Assembly (NCBI RefSeq): GCF_023343835.1
Contig: NC_064443.1
Span: forward strand, 1 to 64,000
Length of the DNA stretch: 64,000 nucleotides
DNA from: Lagopus muta
Taxonomy: Eukaryota; Chordata; Aves; Galliformes; Phasianidae
Direction: 5' to 3'
The notes under the pieces: model-generated
What the model was told of the DNA's origin: nothing
What the model saw: only the letters and a program-made list of their open reading frames with translations
The model's database searches: none
Program-made: the position numbers and the translations under genes
Shown here: positions 45,601-57,668 of the stretch, piece by piece
Numbering within the stretch: position 1 is the first letter of the stretch
Layout of the letters: the number at the start of each line of letters is the position of its first letter

Positions 45601-48600
45601 AGAAGGTAGTCTTGAAAGTACCCTCTGCCCTGTCTGATTTTAATAGCATCCTGAGCATTTATATGAGCATATGTGTATGTATCTACCTAAAAGTTAGTCT
45701 AACATTAATAACAAAATTGCCTATTTGAATATTGTGAATGGATGCTACAAGTGTATATTCATCACCCCCCATTAGGTCATTTTTGCTCAAAAGTATGGAT
45801 GGAGCAGTATATAGGAAGAACATCTTCACCTTCCCTTTCCAGCATGTGATCTTTCCACTCCAGTGCAAATCAGACGAACATGGAAGGTTCAGGCAGGGTC
45901 TTGCATTGGAGTGCTGAGAGCATCTGATGTGAAGGCATCAGACGGAGAAGCCTCTGACAGCAGCTATGATTTGTTTTTGGCAGGTAGGAATCTCTTTATT
46001 CTTTGAAGGGTAGAAATATGTCACCATATAAAAAGGAACCATATTGTTTAAGTATGGAAAAAAAATCCTTCTGCATCTTTGTGTATACTTAAACTGTCAC
46101 TTCTGAAGCGAATTCTCTTCCACAGTATGGTTAACAACTTGTCACCTCTTCAATTTCATCCTCTGCCCTTTCATCATGTCTTGCAGCCAAACGCAGCATT
46201 CTCAGTAGCACAGCTGTTCAGGGAAAGCCCTAAAGCTCCCAGAAATGGAGAAGACATATTAAAACTCTGAGAAATGTATTCTGGCAAATCTGTTCTTCAG
46301 ACTCGCTCATTTTGGCATCCCCTACTTCCTTCCCTAAAAAACTTTCTTCTGCTCCTCTCTGTCTTTCATAGCATCCCTCATTACTGGCAGCGTCTCATTG
46401 TGCTCAGCAGCAGTTATGCTACTGGTATCAAGATGACACATTCCTTGGAGATGGATGTTCATTGTAGTTCAGATTCATCTGCATTTCTTACCTAGGGACC
46501 CGAGTCTTTCCATAGCTTGCTGGAAAACAAAGCTCTTCTGAAGATCTCTTTTTTTTAACCACTTTCACTTGCTGTCTTGTAATACCAGTGATTTTTGTTA
46601 CTCTCAGTTATCTTTCAATATAATGCAGTGGATCCTTGAAAATTTTCTTTTTTAAATCCAATGTCAAGAAGGTGCATGCCAACAACTTACCAACCAAATA
46701 ATACTCTGTGTCTGAACATTACGCTTGCTTGTCTGGCACGATCACCATGTTCCTGCTACTTTCAAAACTTGCAGTTTGATTGGGTATCAGCAGTCTGACT
46801 TCACCCATTTTGAGGTATGCATTTCTTGCAGAAGTGCATATCCATTTAAGTTCTTTCTTATTTTGAAAACTGCATTCAAAGTCACAGACTTGAAAACTCC
46901 TCTCTAGTCTAGCTTTTCTTCTTTTTCTAATTATTCTTCATATAAAACCGTAAGAGGAAGATAACTGGTGTGAGAGAATCAGAGTGTTCTCCTCTCCTGA
47001 TCTGTGACTTTGAAACTAGGGACAAGACACTAATCCCTGCAGTCAATAGAAAGTGAAAGATCCCTCCTTTTGGCTTTTAATACAGTAACACAGAATAATC
47101 TAAAATGTCAGTATACGCTTATCCATCTTTCCATGCCTACAGAAGATCAGGACCACTTGGATTACAGCAAGTGCGAGCTTGATTTAGGATAGTGTTTTAA
47201 GCATACAGTGATAAGCAGTGTAAGTAGGAAGCTATTTCCCCCAGTGCACCAACACAATACATTTGCACAGAATATAAAATGTATTTCAGAACAATTCCCC
47301 ATTTCCTTTTTTACCTAAAATAAGCATCCTGTCACCAGGATTAACTCCAAGCTTATACTATTGAACTTCCTGAAATAGCCATAATGAGTAAAATGCAATT
47401 AAACTACTTTTGGGTCAGCTTCTTCAGGTCAGGAAGAACCAAAGATATTTCATTTTAACTTCTCAAGTTTGTTGTTATAAACATAGTTCTCAGAAAACAA
47501 AAGTAGCATCTTGCTTTGACCAACAGTACAATGTGTTTATTTTAATCTCTTGTGAATATTCTGAGCTGGTCTATCAATCTGTAAGACATCTTTATCTCTG
47601 AGATATCTAACTCCATAAGATTGATTCACATTTTGCAATTGCTCTGCTACCACAAGAAAGGCTGGTGCCAAAAAGAGAAATTTTCTAATCGATTGCCCAG
47701 TGACTGCCTATCTGTGATTTCTGTTCATTTTACTTGAAGACAACATAATTAAATCTTTTATAACTAACATCCACAAATTAGATATCTGAATCTAAACTAT
47801 GTTAAAGTTATCCTTTTGAATTTTATTTGTGTACAAGTTGTTAGCTTTTTTTTCCTGCATGAGACATATTAGTCTTCAAAGTGCTGTAATTTAGGATACA
47901 AGCAATGTGCAGCACATCAGTTTGTTCTAAAGTAAAAACAGGAAGCAATGATATGTTGGTGAGAAATCAATTTCTCAAGAACAGTTATAAGGTCCTGTAT
48001 GCCAATAACTGTGAAATAATACCTATATGAAAATACTTTTAAAAATCCGTAGAAGACGGGGTAAAAAGGACAATTAAAATAACTCATAACAAGTGACTGA
48101 CATGAAGAAAAGTACTCTTCAGCCTTCTGATGAAGGGTAGAATACAGTCATGGTGGGCACTGGGCACATCCCTTTGGGAGATATTCTGGTTATAAAGTGA
48201 TAAAACTTCTCAAAGTAATGACTAGGTGAGGAAAATAAGTGCATCAGTGCATTAATCAACATTTTCCATTTCTAGTCTAAAATCCTTCTTCATACACAAC
48301 TTCCAGATAGCAGTGACAGTGAGAATCTTCAAGATATCTTTCCAAGATGGAAAAAAAAAAAAGTTACATTAAGTATGTAGGAGATTTATGGGCCATAGCC
48401 ATCTTCAGGATCAGGACCCTGCTTGTATGGAAATTAAGAAATGGCACAGATCCAGAGAGGCATTTTGTTTCGGTTCTCACTTTCTATTACAAAATTAACG
48501 GTCAATAGAAGGAAATGGATCTCAAGTTAATTATTTCTCCATGCCTTTGAAAACAGGATTCTTCTGAAAGATAAATTGAAAAGCCATACTTGAAGCATTT

Positions 48601-51600
48601 ATTTCTTAGACTGTCTTAAAAATCAGCTCACTCTTTCCCAAGATAACTTTTTCCACCACACAGCAGTCAAGGCAAAACTAAAGTTAGTAAGAGCAACTTG
48701 GTACATCCACTGGCTACCATCCAGAACAAACCTAGATGCTTCTGTAATCAAACAACATGGAAACTCCTCAAACCAATTGTTTTTTCTTTGTTTGCTTGTT
48801 TGTTGATTTCTTTTCCAATTATTTCCCCTCTTTGACAAAAGAAGTTCCTGGAAAAAGAATAAGAAGGCAGAGCTCTGCAAAGGAGATGGAGGAGAAAGCA
48901 CAGTATAATCAGAGAGATTGTTTTGAAAAGATGGAAAAGAGGCAAACTAGGGGAACTGGAAGCTGTGCATTTCTTACGTTGCTGTTCAGAATAATGCCAG
49001 CTTCTTAGGTGTTAAAATTTTGCTGTTATATATGTGACATAAGTATACAGAAAGACAGGCAGACTTAGTTCATACCATCCACAAGTACATTAAGTACTTG
49101 AACACTGCATAGTTACTAAATCTTTGCAGCTTTAAACACATTAAACAGTAACCAGACTATCTGTTGCTCTTCAAGTCCTTCCTTTGAACTCCTCCCTTGC
49201 CAATTAGAGTGGGCAAGAGTGAACCTGAGTAAGCTAAAGCAAAGCAAGAGAATTCTAACATTAGAACAAAAAAAAGCAGTTTCTTCAGAGCACAGGTAAA
49301 AATTATAGCCAGACGAAATGCAGATGGAAGCTGGCCACCCTACACATCCCATTGTACTTCAATGAGAATTTCCTACAGTCAGGGCCAATTCTAGAGACTT
49401 GTCCTTGATTTTTCAAAGAGCCAACAGAGAAGAAAATTAATCCTAATTCAATTCAACAGGTGCAAATAGTCTTTTGCTGAAGGCATACGCAAAATTTCAG
49501 AAGTACAAACCCTCCAGTAATATGAACACCTAACAGTGAAAGCGTAAAAATATTAAAAAATAATAGTTCCTAAGAAAGATAGAAACTGTATGACATTCCT
49601 TTACTTATTTCAAGGCTACCAAAAAGGAAAAAAAAAAAATTGATCTGGAGGCATTTTCTTCTCAATTTCCATTGCTTTTAACACCCACTTCACACAAAAT
49701 GCTGAGGAGATTCAGGAACACAGAAAACTCATTGTTTATTCTCAGTCTCTTTAAGTTCCATTGGGGATTTCAAGTTTTGCAACCAAAATCAGACATTATT
49801 TAGTGAAATATTACACATAATCACTCAACAACATGAGTCATGCATACTCTTCAAGGATCCAAAATAAGTTACTTAATAGAAAGGCTAAAATGACAGCAGG
49901 GCTGTTCAGAACATGCCTCCAAAAGCTGAACTGCTTTGGCAGCTTACACAGGTAGGTGCTGTTCTTCAACAGCAACTTCTATAATCATGAGGCAAAGTCA
50001 AGCAGGGAAAATTGTTAAACTAAGCCAAGTTACAAATAGTTGATATTTACTTGAACCTCATTCTCATATCAAACTTTTTTTAAAAAAATGTATTAATTTG
50101 CCTGCTTTTCCAATACATTTTCACTTACAATATTATATTTAATGAAAGTCTTGGTATTGATTTCCCTAATTCATTTTATTACTTATGTTCCAACATATTC
50201 TCACTGAAAGGGTTTTGATGCACACTATAGTCACACATATCTGCTGATATTTTTCTTTTCCTCTTTAGGTGAATGAGTCGTGCTCTATCAAGATTTCCAC
50301 CAGCATTTACTTCATTTTAATTCTTTTTCTTTCTCTTGCACTCTCACTAGTTTAAATCTTCCGTTTCTCAACGATCACAGGAGTCCCTGCCTTTAAATCC
50401 TACTTATATTTTCATAGTTTCTATAATTTATCTTCCATTTTAAAAATCCAAAGTATTGAAATTATTTTAATGGTGGTATTTAATTTGATATAGATAACAT
50501 AGGCTTGAAAAATGGTAGGGTGTCTAAATTTAAGTTATGAATCTTTCAGAAATTGTGAACCAATTAATTCGAGAATGACTTCCCTTTGCAGGTAACACCA
50601 CTAAAATTTCTTACTACTTTTGAAAGTACTGTTAGAGCAGGAGATGTTATCTGACATCTATTTAGTCCCTATATTTCATCATTTTAAAAATAAACATTTG
50701 AGTATTTAGTTATCATTTCCCAAGTGTGAAGTAATGCGTATTTAAAAATCTTCTGCATTACTCCCTACTCTGGCTTGTCTCCCTCTGTATATGTTATTAG
50801 GTATGCAACTACAGGAAAACAGGTGCCAATGCCAGAAAAGGAATGGTGCTCCATACCACCTTTTGTATAATCAAGTTCCCCCTGCAGGCCAGCTGGCAAA
50901 GGTACTGTTTCCATTACTAACATTACAGACAAATTTGTGGCTTCATTGGGGATTGTGGTGGGAAGAGGAGATAATCAAGGGTAACAGCTTTGTGTTAATG
51001 CCTCGTGTTTGTTGCTCTGATTAGTAACTCTGTATGGTAAAGCTATCATTATTATCAAATTAGTTGAACATCACATTTTTGTGCGGTGTATATTGCTTTT
51101 ACCATTTTTATTTTGTTTTCTCCTTGACAGTTTTACTAGTTTTTTTTAAGTTGAACGTGATTCTTAAAGGCGTAAGCATGACTTTTTACCAGAATTTGCC
51201 ATATCACGAAGTTCTTTCTGGCAGCTTACTCTTCAGACTCCCTTCTTTTTAGCCTAGATTCTGTCTCCTGTTTAATATTTTCAAATACATAAGGTCATGG
51301 GAAAACAGGACTTGACAATGATTTTCCAATCTCTGTTCAGCCAGCTCAGTCATCCTTATTTCATTTTTAGCCTATTGCAGCCCTAACATCTCAAATGAAA
51401 GCAAAAGCTCCCCAGTAGCACAGTTCACCCAGTTGCAAATAAATGGGGAGCAAGACTGACAAACATATCAAATAACTGAGTATCAAAAAGGTCAATACAA
51501 TCTGATCTACAGTACTGCCATGCTGTGTGGAATGTGGGAGGCATTTTAATCCTCATTTTTCATTCTGCAATGACAATGCTTGTAATGAATAGGAAATGAC

Positions 51601-53925
51601 ATATTACGAATTCATTCTTGTGATGATAATTGTAATGAGACTAGTGAATGGTATAACAAATCTAATCCATCTTCATGACACTTTAAAAACTGCTAACTGA
51701 ATGCAGTCCTTGGGTATTTCTCACACACTTTACAGAAGAAAACTAATTACACTCAGGAGAAAAAACAAAAATATTGCATTTCCAAGATACATTGAACCTA
51801 TATTTATTGGAAAGTAGTGTGATCTGTGTAAGTCCTATGCAAGAAAGCTTCCTTTAATTACACAGAAACTTCTATTTCCCTTTTATTTCAACATAGGATG
51901 TAGTAATTTTGGGAAAAGAGCTATAAAGGTCATTAACTCTAAATCATACATTAACAGGGCATAAAGAAAGGAATTGGAAAAAGTCAAGTTATTCTAATAA
52001 TAATCAGATGTTCTTTGTATAATAGGACACAGTGACGTATTGTATCTAATAACCCTAAGTGTTTAAAAACTGTTTGCTGAAAAACAAAACAAAAAAAAAG
52101 AAAAAACAAAAAAGCAAAAAGCAAGTCATACTGGCCTGCACCAGTTTCACATTCTTTTTCTTCTGAGTTTTGGGGGGGGGGGGGGGGGGGGAAGTGATCA
52201 CATAGACTTAAAAACTTATTCTGTAAATCCAAAAACAGCCATTTTCCGTGTGCTATTACCATCCCCACTGGTTCACTTGAATCAGGCATCTATTATAACC
52301 ACAGGTATCTTTCTTACTGAATTTTGTATTTCCACAAAAAAGATTCATTAATTCCCCCTCCCAAAAAATCCCAAAAAATAGCATCCAACCATCTTGTTTC
52401 AGTATTCAGTTCTCCCCGAGTACCCTCCCTTTACCTCACCTTAGTACTCTCCCTCACCTCACCTTCAGTACTACTTTCTTTTTTAATTCTATTGCTTTCT
52501 TACTTGCTGGGTAATTGAATAAAGTCTGGTATATAATGCTGCTCCAAACCCAGGCTTGAAATCATATATAGGAGGGCTCATTTAATGGATCATTGCTTGC
52601 TAGGTTTATATAGTATTGCTTGGCTTGCAAACCGGTTCACTATGTGTCTTGTTACCACTGATGTTCTTGTAACAGTGCTACTGCATCAAATGAAATTTAT
52701 GTTTCTGCTTCAGATTTACTTTGGGAATCATTTATTTTGTTTTCAAGAGTAATTTATATTCTAACAGGACCCGTTCCAGCAAATACAGAATCTGTAATTT
52801 TCACAGATGAAGCTTCAATACAAGTGTCCTAGTAAGCAGCTACAATTTACCTTCATTCATAGAAATAAAATCACTTGATACGTTGATTGTATTGAATTAG
52901 TCACCTATATAAGTCGTGGGTGTTGACTATTGAATTTTTTATGATTTTTTTTTTTAACAGAAAATGTATTTAAAAAGCAGCCCACTAGTGTAATTCTGAT
53001 CATTGTAAAGTGCTAAATAGATAAAGAGAACTAAAAGAGTATTTGGAAAAAGAGAATCTATTTTTGACTAATGAGCTTTGAATCCCTTGCCTAGCTAATC
53101 CATGTTTCCATTCCATGGCAGTATGCTAAAAATGGAGAGGAGAGGTGGCCTTGTATTAAGAAGTTTTTCTTTTTTATTTAGAAAATGATCATGCTCTGCC
53201 AAAATTCACCCAGGTCAAAGCAAAGAGCTAATGAAACCAGATTCACCTGTTTTCTTTCATACATCTTCATGCAAACCTGACTGAAAGTACCTAGAATGTT
53301 GATTAGTTCTTTTCAGTTTCATAGTATCAAAGTACTTTTGCTATGTTTGAACTCTTCCACGTGAAAAGTCTTCAGGATTTCTCACTGCACTAAATAAACC
53401 CACATTCTGAAAACCAGTAGAGATAATTGCTTGTTATCTTGGCTTTTTACCCCAAATCAAATGTACTTGAAAACTGGGACTGTTATAATTTGTATTCTGG
53501 AGGATGATGCAATTGCTATTATTACATCTCACTTGCTTCTAGACTTCTATTGACTGAAAAACTCACTTGTTGAAACCATCAAGTACAGAAGGTTTATGGA
53601 GCTAAACTATTTATCTTATGAATTAGAGAACAAAGTTTCCTAACAAAGAAAGTATCCAGACCCCATCAGCTTCTCTTCCTGTGGAAAAGTGGCCTTCAAT
53701 TTCACTATTACCACATGTTCTTTTGTTCCAATACAATGTAACATATGCACTTAGTTTTCTTACCCTTTAAAAAGAGACAGAAACACAAGTAAATAACTTC
53801 AGAGCTTTGAGTCTAGTAATTTTTGTGCTGCAATATTGCTTCCTGATTTTGTTACTTCCTGACTTTGAAGCACTGTACAATCAATGAATATAAAGATGAT
53901 GTAATAGACACGAGAGCTTAGCTTA
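39673..53925. other. AT-rich sequence, no gene identified
   Basis: Some 14 kb without a recognised gene, RNA gene or autonomous element. It includes short A/T-runs (39,724-39,740), a TATATA run at 41,288-41,325, a GC-richer 110-bp block at 41,330-41,440 of unknown origin, and a poly-G run at about 52,170-52,191. Longest frames (40,486-40,905 minus; 48,623-48,901 minus; 51,984-52,289 minus) have no known motif. Introns or intergenic DNA cannot be told apart here. Confidence 0.5.
52170..52191. repeat. Poly-G homopolymer
   Basis: About 22 consecutive G on the plus strand. Its length may be unreliable in the assembly. Confidence 0.9.
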
Positions 53926-54200
53926 CATAGCTATTACAGTAGAGCAGAAAAGAAAGACACTCATCCTATCCTGTGCTTGCATGGGAAAATCCAATGGAGT
54001 GGATCTCCAGAAGAGATCCTTCCCCACTCCTAGTCAGCTCTTAAATGGGTCTGGGAGAGGTAGAGCCAGGCTCCACCCCTTCCTGCAGCACAGGTGAATT
54101 GCCTTCACCAGTTCTCCCGTGTCTGACTCATTGCTTGCCTTAGGTGATCAATCAGAGGTTCAGGCAGTGATTCAGCAGTCCCCATACAAAGTACTTTATA
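53870..54200 (-). promoter_or_regulatory. Promoter-like dispersed element, copy 3
   Basis: On the minus strand it begins TGTATGGGGACTGCTGAATCA (from about 54,193), then CCTCTGATTGATCACCT, GGTGAAGGCAATTCACCTGTGC, GGGGTGGAGCCTGGCTC, CATTTAAGAGCTGAC (54,035-54,047) and AGGATGAGTGTC, ending near TTCATTGATTGTACAGTGC (about 53,880). The order and spacing match the copies at 13.0 and 63.0 kb. The TATA box has C for T at its first base, and the donor GT is mutated (GATGAGT), so it looks decayed. Confidence 0.65.
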
Positions 54201-57200
54201 AAATGAATGTGTTGTTGGTTTTTTTCCACAAAGAAAAAGAAAACCTGAATAGAAATACTTTTGATTATTTGCTAAGATAAAATAAATGTTTTGGGGAAAG
54301 ATTAAATATCAAACAACTCTGCATTAATATGAGAAGAATAAAAACAAACAAATAACATTTACTTATTTTATTTGTATTTCTTGACATCCTGCAGAAGAAT
54401 AGTCATATGTTTTTAGTAGCCTCACTTAACTTAAAAACATTGTGCCTGTAGATAGTACTCTAAGTGCAACAGGACTATTTAGATATAAAAAAAAAATCAC
54501 TAAACTGGACAATGTAGTCCAATATTTCTATCTCTAATACTCCATTACAGTTACAATCTCAATTTTCAAATAGGAGAATTTTGATGTTGACAGATCCATT
54601 ACTGTTATCTTCTGTTTTATTAGTTTTCTATGAAAAAATCTCATATTTATTGTACTACTGAATTGAAGAGATGTCTGCACCACAAAGGAAACAGTAGTAA
54701 TATTAAAATGCTGTTCTGTTTTCTTCCTATAACTTTTCCCCAGTACATACTTGTCTTTCTTCTCCAGTAGAAGTTACCGATGCTTGGAAAATAAGTCACT
54801 GCTATCTCAGCCACTATGAAGAAATCTGAAGTCTTGAACGTAGAAACCCACACAATAAAAGATATTTTTGGATTAACTCCACAGAATTTAATGGAAGTGT
54901 GCTTTCTATGCTTTCAGTGAAAAAAGTTCCACTGGAATATTCTGAAAGCAAAACTTCTTTTTGCAGAGTATTACTGTTGATAAATATTTAGCTAAGACAT
55001 TCTCTAACTTCCCAGGGGGAAGAGATTGGTAGTACAGCATTTTGTACACTCCTTTGGGATGCAAAAGTTGGCTGTTTCAGTCCCATGGGATCCATTTATA
55101 AATAAAAAAAATAAGCAGCCCTGGGGATTTCAATTACATTTGGAATCACAGAGGTTATGAGCACAGGCTATAGCGAACCTTTTCTCTTTGGGCACGCTCC
55201 TGCATGCTGACACAGCTCTGGCTCTCTCCTGGGAGTCATTCCTATTCCCACACCTGCAAGGACATCTGAAGACCCAACAATGTGTGAAGCTGCTCCAGTT
55301 AGAAGTTCACTGAATCTTTGGGGACCAAAAGTGAGACATTTTACTGTCTTGGGAACTTCCATGGCAGGTTTACACACAGCTACTGCTCCACGATGAAACG
55401 AGCAGGAATAACTTTCCCTTTGTTTCAGCATCCTTGGTGAAATCCTTCAGAGTGGGTTTTGTTTTGTAGTGTTTTGCTTTGTTTTGCAGAAGTCAATCTT
55501 TCCATTAGGTCTACATTGTCAGGATCCACTTCAAACAGGTTTCCCTGTAGTAAGAGCCTCTTTTGCTTTGTCACTTTTGTTGAGTGAGATCCCTCAGCAT
55601 ATGGCAGGGAGTCAGTATCACTGGTCATCACTTAAACTATACATGCCCTCTTTGACTCCTTCCCTGGCACTGTAGAATTTATATTAATTATTAAGAATTG
55701 GACAGCACGATAAATAAATTTGGTTTTGTTTTACCTTGGAAGAAGAAAAAGGTCAAAAATAATTTATATTGGCATGTCACATCCTGACCAGGCAGAGAGA
55801 ACTTCCTGATAATTTGATTAGAGAAAGAGCTCCCATTATCAACAGCTGAAACATCTGGATGCTGAATCTCCAAGCTCTGGTTTTTTTTTTAATTCTCTTT
55901 GGTTCAAAAGAAGTAAACAGTGATTGAGTGCAATGATATTTCTGAAGGAGTCAGAAAAATATAAACTATTTGTTAATGGTTGATTCAGTTCAATGTTTAC
56001 AGCATGAAGAGGACTCAAGTCTGCTCCAGTGTGAGCATTTGTTTTACAAAATGCAACACCAAAAGCTATCTCGGTCAACTGAGAAGAAACTCTAGATCTG
56101 CTGCTCCATCGCAGCACCTTCTGCGTTGGAAGAATTCACTGTTCACCTCTCCATCTCCCACCTTGTGTTCAAATGTAACTGTCTTCTGGATTTTTCCACT
56201 TTTCTTTTTCCATAAAAATTTGCTTGAAAAATGATATGAATGAGTCAGTGCTCTACCAACATTTTAATGATTTCAATTATTTACTAGACAATAGTAGAAC
56301 TGAGAAAAAAAAAAAATGACAGGCTGTCACAGACAATACTAGCTAAGTTGTTTAAATCATCTCTAGGCATGTTCTAATTTAGCTCATTATTAATTTCCTG
56401 CCAGGAAATCGCTGCCCTAAACCTCACTTTAATTCAGACATAAGTCATTCTAAACTCTTGCACAGACAGCTGATTGAACTCAAGACTTTTGTCTCATTAC
56501 AAAGCCCAGATGCTTTCAGGCAGAAGACTGTTCTAGGCATTTAATATTTTGAAACAAAATGTACTGTATAATTAATCGAGTATGAAATGCGTTGTTCATC
56601 ACTGAATTAGTTTATCTTTTCAAGAGTTTGCTAGCTGTATGCGATCAATCATTCATATTTCACAAACTGATGTAGGTTTATGAATTTTCACTTTTGATAC
56701 AATTGAGTTCTAACTGTGTTGCAAAATGAATACAAAACACTATCTGAAGGCAAACTGAGTGAAACCCCTCTTGTTTTATCTGGTAAAATAAGATGTTAGG
56801 TCATTAATCACCCTCTTCTTCATCACTTTTCATTTTTTTCTGGCATATGATTTGTATTCCAGCCACGTGGGGGATACTAGCAGAGAACAAATAAATCTGA
56901 ACTGACAAAGCAGGAAATATTTCCTAATTACCAAGGCTGCTGAGGAGGGCTAGAAAACAGAGCCAAAGAAAACCCAAGAAAAGATTGCTTTGTGAATCAT
57001 TCTGTTTGCTGGGCGTGAGATGTGTTCGTCACGTTAACTTTGGTTGCTAAGTTCCTTCCAAAGGCACTTCAGAATTATGCACTGGGATGCCATCAAGAAC
57101 ACGCCCCAATACCTGTACACTGTTACTGAAAAAGAGATAGCCTTAGCTTTCACATGACATAGTAATTGTTTTCACTGTATTTGTAGTTGGAGTAAAGGGG

Positions 57201-57665
57201 AGAAATATGCACCGGTTTCCCACATTCTTGTATTGGATGAGTAATAGTCTGAATAATACTTCGTTACACAGCTCTTTTCAAACAACTGGCCACAGTGAGA
57301 ACTGGATGGTGCTTTCCAGCCCTCAGCCTCTCTGACCAGGACAAGTGGATGCAAGGAGCCTTCAGACATCATTATTTTTCTCCCTAATCCCTTTTACTGT
57401 CAGGTAGAAACCAATGTCTCTCACATTCAATACCAAATTAAGAGATCATACTCAGTGCTCCAATAACAGTTCCATAACAGCAATTGTGTTCCTGTACCAG
57501 CACTTGATATCATACATGTAGTAAAAATCACAGTGCAAATACTGAAATATTACAGCAGCATCAATCTCTGTCACTGCAGTTACTTTGCACAAGAAATACT
57601 GAAGAACTTTCTTCCAGAAGGACTCACATGCACATGCCCTAGAGAAAATACGTGTTTCCTTTAGA
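54201..57665. other. AT-rich sequence, no gene identified
   Basis: No exon or element could be supported. Frames such as 55,839-56,117 minus and 55,168-55,431 minus are under 100 codons without known domains. Confidence 0.45.
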
Positions 57666-57668
57666 CAA